DNA of 64,000 nt from Phyllobacterium bourgognense. Its GTDB lineage: Bacteria; Pseudomonadota; Alphaproteobacteria; Rhizobiales; Rhizobiaceae. Each line of letters opens with the position of its first letter. The stretch's first letter is position 1. The stretch spans positions 372,001 through 436,000 of the forward strand of contig NZ_QPJM01000001.1 of NCBI RefSeq assembly GCF_003337575.1, read 5' to 3'. Shown here in pieces: positions 57,252 through 64,000 of the stretch. The translations under genes and the position numbers were made by a program. A model generated the notes under the pieces. The model had not been told where the DNA came from and did no database searches. It saw nothing but the letters and a program-made list of their open reading frames with translations.

Positions 57252-57992
57252 ATGAGGATCCTGTTTGCGGGGCCAAGCCTTTCCGGAACGGAATTTGTAC
57301 CTGTGCGAGGCGGTGAAGACCGCGTGCTGCCTGAATATGGGTTGACCTGCCGCGGCCCCGCCAAATGCGGTGATATCACCCATGCGATAGATCAAGGCTT
57401 CGGCGTCATCGCATTGGTCGACGGGCGGTTCGAAGACGTTGCTGCTGTCTGGCACAAGGAAATTCTCTATGCGCTGTCGCGAGGCGCCATTGTCTACGGC
57501 GCGGCCAGCATGGGCGCCTTGCGCGCTGCCGAGTGCCATCCGTTTGGGATGATCGGCATCGGCGAAGTGTTCGAACGTTATGCCTTTGGCGGCCTGGAAG
57601 ACGATGCCGCCGTCGCGCAGGTTCATGCGCCGGCCGAATTCGGTTATGTCGCCTTCAGCGAAGCCATGGTAACCATCGACGCAACGCTCGATGCGGCGCT
57701 TGCCGCCGGAACAATCGATGCCGGGGAATACGCTCTGATTCGCACGCGTGCGGATGCCGTGTTTTTCAAGGATCGGACTTGGCGGCGGATATTTGAGGTT
57801 GTCGCGCCCGAGATGGATCGCGCGGCCGAACGATTGAAACCGCATATCCGCAATATCAAGCGTGAAGACGCCGCGATGCTGCTCGACGTTCTTCTGGAGC
57901 GCAAAAGCGCTACCCCGGTCACAGAGCTGCGGCCTGATTTCGCCGGATGGCAATTCAACGAAACCACGCAGTGGAGCAAGCTTCGGGTCTGA
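57252..57992 (+). CDS. TfuA-like protein
   Basis: A 246-residue TfuA-family protein, preceded by GGAGAGG. Family features: FAGPSLSG near the start, PPAKCGDIT-like GPAKCGDITHAIDQGF near 35, ALVDGRFEDVAAVWHKEILY and then ALSRGAIVYGAASMGALRAA, and GIGEVFERYAFGGLEDDAAV followed by HAP. TfuA proteins are obligate partners of a subset of YcaO enzymes, first known from the trifolitoxin cluster of Rhizobium, and are needed for thioamide formation, probably by supplying sulfide. Here it directly follows YcaO, which makes thioamidation the best prediction. Confidence 0.92.
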   Translation: MRILFAGPSLSGTEFVPVRGGEDRVLPEYGLTCRGPAKCGDITHAIDQGFGVIALVDGRFEDVAAVWHKEILYALSRGAIVYGAASMGALRAAECHPFGMIGIGEVFERYAFGGLEDDAAVAQVHAPAEFGYVAFSEAMVTIDATLDAALAAGTIDAGEYALIRTRADAVFFKDRTWRRIFEVVAPEMDRAAERLKPHIRNIKREDAAMLLDVLLERKSATPVTELRPDFAGWQFNETTQWSKLRV

Positions 57993-58075
57993 ACGTACCG
58001 ATAATTTCGTCCTGATTGCGCCTAACCCATATTAATTACGTGACATCTTGAAAAAACACGAGAAAAAGGCATTTG

Positions 58076-58107
58076 AGTCACGCTTGCGTAACGCTGTGAA
58101 ACATAAT
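58076..58107 (+). promoter_or_regulatory. 7+4+7 direct-repeat box and -10 of a short transcript
   Basis: AGTCACG, spacer CTTG, CGTAACG (58076-58093), then 8 bp, then CATAAT (58102-58107), five of six bases of the consensus -10. It matches the box at 51198-51215 in 14 of 18 positions. It lies 84 bp after tfuA and upstream of a terminator at 58318-58342, so a transcript of about 230 nt is predicted. Confidence 0.45.
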
Positions 58108-58196
58108 CTCATCACGTGGTCGCAAGTTTAGCGCATGAAAACAAACAAAAAAGCATTCAAGCGTGTGTGGGAGCAAGCGGGCAGTCAGTGGGGGAC

Positions 58197-58250
58197 CTAC
58201 GCCGGAATTCTAAATATTCTATAAACAGTAAACTCAGAATTTCGGCGTAG
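58197..58250 (+). repeat. 15-bp inverted repeat with 24-nt loop
   Basis: CTACGCCGGAATTCT (58197-58211) and AGAATTTCGGCGTAG (58236-58250) pair at all 15 positions with one G-T wobble, around a 24-nt AT-rich loop. No T-run follows, so it is not itself a simple terminator. Confidence 0.75.
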
Positions 58251-58317
58251 CACTGGTCTAGTAGGGGATTAGTTACAAAATAAAGTTCAGAAAACGACAG
58301 GTGAAAGCCATGCATTG

Positions 58318-58342
58318 CGCGCCCTTCCCAGGGCGCGTTTTT
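58318..58342 (+). terminator. rho-independent terminator
   Basis: CGCGCCC (58318-58324), loop TTCCCA, GGGCGCG (58331-58337), then TTTTT. It would end the short transcript, and also any read-through from the precursor-YcaO-TfuA operon. Confidence 0.75.
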
Positions 58343-58377
58343 CTTTCTCGTATCTTGCTAAAATTTCCGGAAGAGAG

Positions 58378-58638
58378 CTACTCCGCGCCGCCCGTCCGCT
58401 CTGTACCCTCATCGCTTTCGTCATCGTCGTCGGCGGCAAGCCATTGATCGAGAATTGCGACGGACATCGGGCCGAGATTGGGAATCAGTGTCAGATCAAG
58501 CTGTCGCGCCCACGCACGCTCGGGCTCCCAATCTGGCGGCATATTCCATGGGGTTCCGCCAAACTCTATCCACAGTGCATTCACGATGCGCGAATGCACT
58601 GTCTTTGAGGGGCAGAATGTCTGCAGGCGATTTCGCAT
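58378..58638 (-). CDS. possible small protein with alpha-CTD-like helix-hairpin-helix
   Basis: An 86-residue frame from an ATG at 58638, with AAGGG about 6 nt upstream. IPNLGPMSVAILDQWLAADD (about residues 52-71) resembles the helix-hairpin-helix of the RNA polymerase alpha C-terminal domain, where 'IxNLGxKSLxEIxxWL' is the rule. The end is very acidic. Real or a shadow cannot be settled by eye; the HHH-like segment is the main support. Confidence 0.35.
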   Translation of the reverse strand: MRNRLQTFCPSKTVHSRIVNALWIEFGGTPWNMPPDWEPERAWARQLDLTLIPNLGPMSVAILDQWLAADDDDESDEGTERTGGAE

Positions 58639-58639
58639 G

Positions 58640-59698
58640 AGTACCCTTGGCAAATGTTGCGTGAGATTGCATTTCCCGTTCCTTTGGCCTGGGGCAGGGC
58701 CGGCGCTATGCTCGGCAACTGCCTTCTGCCTTGGATCGGGATGTGCAACGGAGAAACTCTTTGCCACGCGTGGCCAGGAAAGTTCTGGCCGATGCCGGGA
58801 ACTGGACGGTGAGCCCGGCAATCGCAGGGATATAAGACGCCATCTCATGGAGAAGGCGGACCGTTCCCATTGTGTTTTTTCTCCGCTGTTCGTTCAGCGG
58901 TTTTTCTCTATACGGCATAATTCGGGCCCCCCAACGACCCAATTCATTTCTCTATTTGCCTTTGTAGTTCAGGAAAAACCAAGGCATTACTACAAAGATC
59001 ATGGTTATATGCCATATAACCTGCGCTCCCTATGCCCCATCAAGAAGTACCTATAGGGTCAACTCAGTACAAATATGGATATCCGGAAAAACTACTTCAT
59101 TTGTATTTATAGTTCTTCTTTGTTTTGCAGTTTTTTTGATTCGCTTTTGACAAATAAGTTATAGTATATTGCTCTTTCGTCAATAATTAAAATTGATTAA
59201 CAGTACTAGTGAAACCGTAGTAATAATTGTTATAGCTCCGAAACAAGGCCTTCCGCGCTTGGAAGTGAGCGGTGGGTTGCAAGATATTACTTGTGGCGCT
59301 AGTGCGCCTGGAGCGTCAGACCTGGATTGTTTTTGAGCTTTAGGTCGATTTGTTCACGCGATGAAGGCGTCGATTGTAGCTTGAATTGGCTTTTTCTGGG
59401 CATCGTCCAGCGCGCTTCGACTTTTGCCATAGTTCAGCTTGTCGTCCGTATCGAAGATGCACATCAGTCAGCTCGATGCAAAGCTCCCTGTGTTGCCAAA
59501 AGAATAAATACAATGGTTGTATTTGTTGCGCAGGCGCTACTCGCGGCGTCATTCTGCTGGTTATCGTTAGTACGGCACTTTTGGTTTCCGGACCTGTCGA
59601 GCGAATCTTTGCCAGAGCGCTCCAGCAGATCGATGCGGGTTCTTGTCGTGTTCAACGTCAGGAAGATGACGTTGCAGCTTCCTTGTTGGTGTTGAGCA
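58640..59698. other. stretch with no supported gene
   Basis: About 1.06 kb. Several open frames occur on both strands (for example 58478-59056 plus and 59327-59695 plus) but none has a ribosome binding site together with recognisable content. A hydrophobic run (GVILLVIVSTALLVSG, plus strand near 59545) hints at a small or decayed membrane protein. 59090-59230 is very AT-rich. Confidence 0.4.
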
Positions 59699-59763
59699 GG
59701 TGGGCAATAAGGTAGACGAACAGGCTTTCGGTGTTCGTCTACGTATAGTTGAGTTTGCCCACC
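59699..59763. repeat. nested inverted repeat (long hairpin)
   Basis: Outer arms GGTGGGCAA (59699-59707) and TTGCCCACC (59755-59763); inner arms GTAGACGAAC (59712-59721) and GTTCGTCTAC (59733-59742), all perfect. It lies 38 bp beyond the stop of the minus-strand LuxR-type gene. There is no T-run, so it may be a 3' RNA structure or a binding site rather than a standard terminator. Confidence 0.7.
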
Positions 59764-59800
59764 AGCATCAATACGTCATTAGTGCGGGACATTTTTTGAT

Positions 59801-60613
59801 TTATACGGCCCGGGCCATCTCAAGCGAGCCGTCAACGCGACCCATCCCCGTACCGTACGCTTTAAAAGGGGGCTGGTACGCCTCCTGGTCCATGCTGTTC
59901 CGGTATACCGCTGCAGCTTGGGTGCGATTGTGAACCCGAAGCTTGCGAATAAGATTGTGCACATGAACCTTGACGGTGTGTTCGGAGAGCGACAACCGAT
60001 CCGCAATGATCTTGTTCTGCAGACCTTCCGACAGAAGCTCCAGGATCTGAGTTTCGCGGAGTGTCAGTGTCTTGATCTGCTTGACGACACCCGAACTGTT
60101 TTTTCCCTGGTTGCCGAAAGCATTCGCGTGACCGCCGGCCGAGTTCTTCTCGATTGAACGTATGATCGCCGAAGGATAATATTCACCACCATTCAGCAGC
60201 AGCCAGATCACCGCCAGCCAGATATCGAGTTTGAGACTGAAAGGAAGAAGTCCCTGGACCTGCCGATTGTCGAACAGGCTGTTCAACTCTTGTAAACCGG
60301 CGCTGTTTTCATCGATCATCATTGTGATCGATGCGCTGGGAAAGCGCTTTTTGAAGCGTGCGATGGACTCGGTTACATCGGCGACAAAGCCGCTGTGAAT
60401 AAGCACGAGGCCAACATCTTCATCAAACTTTTCGTATTCGACGAATTTGCTGGACAGGTGAACATCGATGTCGGGAAATGTTCTCTCCAGGGATTGAACC
60501 AGGCCCTGAAATACCACTCCCGATTCGGCATAGATGAATATGCCGCTTTTGAACTTTGAGTCGCCTTCAAGCTTCGATGCATAATGAATATGATCAGGTG
60601 TTGTTCCGCTCAT
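59801..60613 (-). CDS. LuxR-family transcriptional regulator (paralogue)
   Basis: A 270-residue protein with TAGGG 7 nt before the ATG. It is a close paralogue of the protein at 51.35-52.13 kb: KSGIFIYAESGVVFQGLVQS, GLLPFSLKLD and LSEGLQNKIIADRL are nearly identical. The receiver-like part again has His at the phosphate-acceptor position (VGLVLIHSGF). The LuxR/GerE helix-turn-helix is SEHTVKVHVHNLIRKLRVHN. The C-terminus has a 25-residue extension absent from its relative. Its promoter carries the same 18-bp box. Targets unknown. Confidence 0.87.
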   Translation of the reverse strand: MSGTTPDHIHYASKLEGDSKFKSGIFIYAESGVVFQGLVQSLERTFPDIDVHLSSKFVEYEKFDEDVGLVLIHSGFVADVTESIARFKKRFPSASITMMIDENSAGLQELNSLFDNRQVQGLLPFSLKLDIWLAVIWLLLNGGEYYPSAIIRSIEKNSAGGHANAFGNQGKNSSGVVKQIKTLTLRETQILELLSEGLQNKIIADRLSLSEHTVKVHVHNLIRKLRVHNRTQAAAVYRNSMDQEAYQPPFKAYGTGMGRVDGSLEMARAV

Positions 60614-60753
60614 AATAGTTCCCTACGCCCTTTGATGAGAAGAGTATTTCTCTTCAGGATTTATTTGCGTTTTCGCTTAGCCCAATAAGTTCTTTTATTC
60701 ATTTGCCTCAACCTGACAGTAAGCCCCCCGCTACCCGTGTTGATTAATAGAGG

Positions 60754-60785
60754 ATTAATAAATGCCGCGTGACGCGGTCGTGACA
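60754..60785 (-). promoter_or_regulatory. 7+4+7 direct-repeat box and -10-like hexamer
   Basis: On the minus strand: TGTCACG, spacer ACCG, CGTCACG (60785-60768), 8 bp, then ATTAAT (60759-60754). Sixteen of 18 bases match the box in front of the paralogous LuxR-type gene, at a similar distance from the start codon (155 and 136 bp). Confidence 0.5.
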
Positions 60786-61331
60786 TAAGCAAGTGTGATT
60801 TAGCCTGCAAAGACGGTGGGTTGTCCGGGCCTTGGCCAGTCCACTATTGTTCGTGTTGAACCCACGGTCGCGCATTCTTGGCGTCTATTGTGGCGCCCGA
60901 GCGTCGAAGAAACCACCGTAAGGCGCCGATAACTAGGGCGCCGGCCAGAGGGCGACTCGCGCAGTCGGGTGCAGCCAAAAGGTCTAAGCAATATTGGTAG
61001 CTTTGGATCGGGCCCTCGCGGCACGACGTCCGCCGGTTTGGATTTTATATTAGCTGTCTGGAGTTGCACCAAGTATCAACGCGTGAACATAAGTAGCGGA
61101 TATCGATGTGATGTATTTTTTTTCCATCGCATTCCGTGGCTGATGCGACGGGCGAACAGAAGCACGAAATCTAGCTTGCGCGGATCAGCATCTCCTGCAA
61201 CGAACTCGCCCGCATTCGTGGTCTAATCCACCACCCGGGAATGATATTCTTATTCAAACGCATGAGAGCACGTTCTTCGAATACTGGCCAAGCCGCGATC
61301 GTTCCGGCAATCTGAACCTTTAAACGAGAAC
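60786..61331. other. stretch with no supported gene
   Basis: About 545 bp. Short open frames on both strands have no recognisable content or ribosome binding site. No hairpin or repeat was found that I would report. Confidence 0.4.
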
Positions 61332-61359
61332 AGCGCCGGCAGCTTTGGGCTGCGGCGCT
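61332..61359 (-). terminator. hairpin behind the DUF1127 gene
   Basis: AGCGCCGGCAGC and GCTGCGGCGCT form a GC-rich hairpin around a short TTTGG loop, 25 bp beyond the DUF1127 stop. On the minus strand it is followed by a moderately T-rich tail, so termination is likely but not ideal. Confidence 0.55.
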
Positions 61360-61384
61360 ATCAATTCAACGGCACGATTGTCTA

Positions 61385-61528
61385 TTAGATGCAGGCCATC
61401 CAGGCAATACGGCGAATGTCGGTGCGTGCGATGCCGAGATCAGCAAGATTGCGATCGGTGCACGAACGCAGTTCGTGGAGATTCTGCCGGTACTGACGAT
61501 ATTTATGAATACGGTTGCGAAGGCTCAT
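61385..61528 (-). CDS. DUF1127 small protein
   Basis: A 47-residue protein beginning MSLRNRIHKYRQYRQNLHEL, with DRNLADLGIARTDI in the middle and IRRIAWMACI at the end: the typical 'L-x-Dl-Gi-R-xdI' pattern of DUF1127 (YjiS-like) proteins. AGGGG is just upstream of the ATG. Members of about 47 residues in alphaproteobacteria have been linked to RNA turnover and to phosphate or carbon responses; the role here is not shown. Confidence 0.87.
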   Translation of the reverse strand: MSLRNRIHKYRQYRQNLHELRSCTDRNLADLGIARTDIRRIAWMACI

Positions 61529-61744
61529 TGGTCTTACCCCTTTTATTGCCCTCCCTGGAAACAACTATGCTTCGATTTGTATCGATTTAAAATTGCAAAT
61601 GTTGCACGGCAGCATTGCTTTTGGTGCATACCGGTATGAGGCAATTTGATCGCTTGCCGCCAGCTTTCGACGCGAGGCTTTTCATGAACGGATACTTGCA
61701 GCTATAAGGGCCAGCAACACCCTTCTATCTCTCCAGGATAAACC

Positions 61745-63052
61745 ATGTCACAGCCAGTTACGACCGCTCGAGACAGGCTTGAGGAAAGACTGGCACGACT
61801 GACGGCACGCGACAAAGATGAGCGCGTCTTCGTCAAACTCTATCCCGAAACGGCGCAGCGCGAGGCTGATGCTGCCGATCGTCGCCGGCGCGAGGGGGCC
61901 GGTTTCGGACCGCTCGACGGGCGGATCGTGTCGATCAAGGATCTCTTCGACGTCGCAGGCGAACCTACGCTGGCCGGTTCGACTATCCGGCGTACCGCCA
62001 ATCCGGCAATTGCCGACGCTCTCATTGTTGAAAGACTACGTGCTGCTGGGGCGGTGATCATCGGCAAGACGATCATGACCGAATTTGCGTTCACCGCTGT
62101 CGGGCTGAACCCGCATTATCCAGTAGCACCGAACGCCGTCGATCCGGATCGCGTCGCCGGTGGATCGTCCATTGGCGCTGGCATATCGGTGGTGGAGGAC
62201 ACCAGCGAAATCGCCATAGGCTCGGATACTGGAGGGTCCGTGCGTATTCCTGCAGCGCTGAACGGAGTCGTTGGATTTAAACCGACAGCCAAGCGTGTAC
62301 CGCTGCAAGGTGCGTTCCCGTTGTCGCCAAGCCTCGATTCCATTGGGCCATTGGCGCGGTCCGTTACCGATTGCGCGATCACCGATGCTGTTATGGCGGG
62401 GGAGACGGTCCCGGTCCCCGAGCCGATTTCCCTGAATGGACTGCGGATAGGTGTGCCGCGAGGGCAACTGCTTGCGGAGACGGAAAAGCCGATTGCCGAT
62501 GCCTTCGAACGCTGCCTGCAGGTTTGCGCAAAAGCGGGGGCAATCATTATCGATTGTTTGGTTGATGATCTGATCGATGCGTTGGCCCAGGCAACGTCGA
62601 TCGGGTCTATCGCCGGCATTGAAGCCAGCCGGATCCACGCTGAATGGCTGCATGATGAGACGCTCGACGTTGATCAGCGCGTCCAGCGTCCGCTGTTGCG
62701 TCGTCTTGGTGTTTCCGAATCCGATTATATCAAGCTGATGCAGAAGCGACGGGCGCTCGTGCGGCAGATGGATCAACGAATTTCCGACTTTGACCTGTTC
62801 GCCTTGCCGACGACACCTGTCGCCGCGCCCACGATCGCCTCGGTGAGGGACGACGCCGTTTACAAGCAGGTTGAAACGCTGCTCCTGCGCAATACGCAGC
62901 TTGCCAATCAGTTCGATCTGACGGCGATAAGTCTGCCAATGCCGGGCCTGACTTTGCCGGGCGGGCTGATGCTTGTCGCTCAACATGGTGCGGACAGACG
63001 GCTGCTGGCCATGGCTCTGTCCGTGGAACAGCTTCTATCCTCAGCTATATAG
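61745..63052 (+). CDS. amidase (amidase-signature family)
   Basis: A 435-residue enzyme with the Ser-cisSer-Lys triad: Lys65 in VSIKDLFDVAGEPT, Ser141 in AGGSSIGAG and Ser165 in GSDTGGSVRIPAA, at the family spacing (24 between the serines). It hydrolyses amides to acids and ammonia; the substrate is not clear (AtzF/GatA-like proteins share the fold, but no gatC or gatB is near). The second Gly-Ser-rich segment is shorter than in GatA. Followed by a Dabb protein and a glycerate kinase gene, perhaps one catabolic group. Confidence 0.88.
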   Translation: MSQPVTTARDRLEERLARLTARDKDERVFVKLYPETAQREADAADRRRREGAGFGPLDGRIVSIKDLFDVAGEPTLAGSTIRRTANPAIADALIVERLRAAGAVIIGKTIMTEFAFTAVGLNPHYPVAPNAVDPDRVAGGSSIGAGISVVEDTSEIAIGSDTGGSVRIPAALNGVVGFKPTAKRVPLQGAFPLSPSLDSIGPLARSVTDCAITDAVMAGETVPVPEPISLNGLRIGVPRGQLLAETEKPIADAFERCLQVCAKAGAIIIDCLVDDLIDALAQATSIGSIAGIEASRIHAEWLHDETLDVDQRVQRPLLRRLGVSESDYIKLMQKRRALVRQMDQRISDFDLFALPTTPVAAPTIASVRDDAVYKQVETLLLRNTQLANQFDLTAISLPMPGLTLPGGLMLVAQHGADRRLLAMALSVEQLLSSAI

Positions 63053-63158
63053 TCGCCGGCTCATTTGAAATGATAATCATGAAACAACTCGAAATAGCAC
63101 TCGCAATTTCCGGGAATCTCGTCAGGATGCGCCACGCCTTTTAAGGAAAGTTACTTCT

Positions 63159-63470
63159 ATGATCCGTCATTGTGTGTTTATGCGTTTTCGTGACGACGTG
63201 CCGTCGTTGGACCGCCAATCCATCTACCGCGATCTTGAAACTTTGTGCGCAAAGCTGCCGGCTGCGCTGACCATCACGTCCGGAGGAAATGTCAGCCCTG
63301 AGGAGGGCATGGACAAGGGATTTTCTGAAGGCTTTATCCTCGATTTTGCCGATGCGGCGGCGCGTAACGCCTATCTTGTTCATCCGGAACACCAGGAAAT
63401 CGCCCGGCGGATCGTTGCTTCGACCGCCGGTGGCACTGACGGTGTTTTCGTTTTTGATATGGAAGTTTGA
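63159..63470 (+). CDS. Dabb (stress-responsive A/B barrel) family protein
   Basis: A 103-residue ferredoxin-like dimeric alpha/beta-barrel protein. MIRHCVFMRFRDDVPSLDRQ at the start, GGNVSPEEGMDKGFSEGFIL in the middle and AYLVHPEHQEIARRI near the end follow the family pattern (HxVxxxf, then YlxHPxHxxv). Function is usually unknown. It is 5 bp upstream of the glycerate kinase gene. Confidence 0.88.
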   Translation: MIRHCVFMRFRDDVPSLDRQSIYRDLETLCAKLPAALTITSGGNVSPEEGMDKGFSEGFILDFADAAARNAYLVHPEHQEIARRIVASTAGGTDGVFVFDMEV

Positions 63471-63475
63471 GACCG

Positions 63476-64000
63476 ATGCAGGACAAGGAATTCTTCACGA
63501 AGCTGTTTCAGGCTGCAGTCGAAGCGGCGGATCCGGAGCGGACCATTACGGCGCATCTCCCTCCGAAGCCAAAAGGACGGACCATCGTCATTGGCGCGGG
63601 CAAAGGCTCGGCGCAAATGGCCAGCGCTTTCGAGAAAGCGTGGGCAGCGAAACACGGAGATTCTCCGCTCGAAGGTCTTGTCGTCACACGCTATGGATTC
63701 GGTGCGCCTTGCAAACATATCGAGATCATCGAAGCATCGCACCCGGTTCCGGACGCCGCAGGTCTGGTGGCTTCAAAGCGCCTGCTTGAAATAGTCTCGG
63801 GGCTGAAAGAAGATGATCTTGTGGTCGCGTTGATCTCGGGCGGTGGTTCTGCGCTGTTGCCGTCTCCGCCGCTAGGCATGACCCTTGAGGATGAAATCAT
63901 CGTCAACAAGATGCTACTTGCATCCGGCGCGCCAATTGCGGCGATGAATGCTGTACGCAAGCATCTGTCGACTATAAAGGGCGGGCGTCTGGCTGCGGCA
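63476..64000 (+). CDS. glycerate 2-kinase (DUF4147/MOFRL family), 3' end outside the window
   Basis: The first 175 residues of a longer protein (family about 420). VIGAGKGSAQMASAFEKAW near residue 38, EASHPVPDAAGLVAS near 87, ALISGGGSALLPSPPLGMTL near 118 and NAVRKHLSTIKGGRLA at the end are characteristic of the N-terminal domain of glycerate 2-kinases (often annotated hydroxypyruvate reductase TtuD). It phosphorylates glycerate to 2-phosphoglycerate. The start at 63476 directly follows the Dabb stop. Confidence 0.9.
   Translation, partial: MQDKEFFTKLFQAAVEAADPERTITAHLPPKPKGRTIVIGAGKGSAQMASAFEKAWAAKHGDSPLEGLVVTRYGFGAPCKHIEIIEASHPVPDAAGLVASKRLLEIVSGLKEDDLVVALISGGGSALLPSPPLGMTLEDEIIVNKMLLASGAPIAAMNAVRKHLSTIKGGRLAAA

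Larger units (their letters stand above)
58112..58342 (+). ncRNA. predicted short transcript (sRNA or tiny-peptide mRNA)
   Basis: Between the box/-10 at 58076-58107 and the terminator at 58318-58342. It contains a possible 29-codon reading frame at 58135-58224 (MKTNKKAFKRVWEQAGSQWG, then TYAGILNIL) without a good ribosome binding site, and a strong 15-bp inverted repeat at 58197-58211 and 58236-58250. The start point is an estimate. No known RNA family is recognised. Confidence 0.35.

Noticed and set aside
58478-59056. A 192-codon plus-strand open frame
   Set aside because: No ribosome binding site, no recognisable domain, and it crosses the terminator-flanked non-coding region.
59474-59715. 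A possible small membrane protein frame containing a hydrophobic run
   Set aside because: No ribosome binding site, two competing overlapping frames and no recognisable family.
62036-62986. A 316-codon minus-strand open frame
   Set aside because: It is opposite the amidase gene, whose catalytic triad is intact.

Overview
The window reads as a chromosome segment of an alphaproteobacterium of the order Hyphomicrobiales (Rhizobiales), probably near the Brucellaceae/Phyllobacteriaceae. The signs are the core order murA - DUF2948 - hisD - UPF0262 - small phosphatase - infA - maf - yacG - tRNA-Phe, an Omp2b-type porin, a DUF1127 protein and rhizobial-style exopolysaccharide genes. Identifications come from reading the sequence and recalling protein families; no database search was run.

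Layout. (1) 1-9.03 kb is accessory DNA ending at the 3' end of a tRNA-Thr gene next to a tyrosine recombinase. It looks like one end of an integrated element and carries a RecB-nuclease/DNA2-type helicase fusion, a GIY-YIG protein, an XRE-like regulator, a coupled pair of tiny membrane proteins and some decayed reading frames. (2) 9.03-20.8 kb is conserved housekeeping DNA, with two Gfo/Idh/MocA oxidoreductases, the porin and an FAD oxidoreductase. (3) 21.2-51.0 kb is a large polysaccharide locus: flippase, polymerase, Wzc/GumC-type co-polymerase, Wza-type exporter, WecA-type priming enzyme, six glycosyltransferases, pyruvyl- and acetyltransferases, GDP-fucose synthesis (gmd, fcl), and a nucleotide-sugar branch with a CDP-glucose-forming enzyme, a sugar C-methyltransferase, an epimerase, a PIG-L deacetylase and a class III aminotransferase. 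A LuxR-type regulator sits inside it. (4) 51.2-60.8 kb is a regulator-rich block around a probable ribosomally made, post-translationally modified peptide (RiPP) system. (5) 61.3-64 kb is ordinary metabolism (DUF1127, amidase, Dabb protein, start of a glycerate kinase).

The most interesting part is 52.9-58.3 kb. A SARP/AfsR-like regulator (winged helix, BTAD, TPR) is followed by two cysteine-free precursor peptides with related leaders, then a YcaO enzyme and a TfuA partner. The second precursor has seven core-like segments; the last four are near-identical 19-residue units encoded by 57-bp tandem repeats. The first precursor ends in one segment of the same pattern and spacing. YcaO plus TfuA is the pair linked to peptide-backbone thioamidation, and a core without cysteine argues against thiazoles.

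I also found an 18-bp direct-repeat box of 7+4+7 architecture, followed after 8 bp by a -10-like hexamer, in front of three transcription units: the two paralogous LuxR-type regulators flanking the block, and a short terminator-ended transcript directly behind tfuA. The architecture is the one known for SARP regulators, so the BTAD protein may connect the peptide system, the two LuxR regulators and, through the divergent WecA-type gene, the polysaccharide locus.
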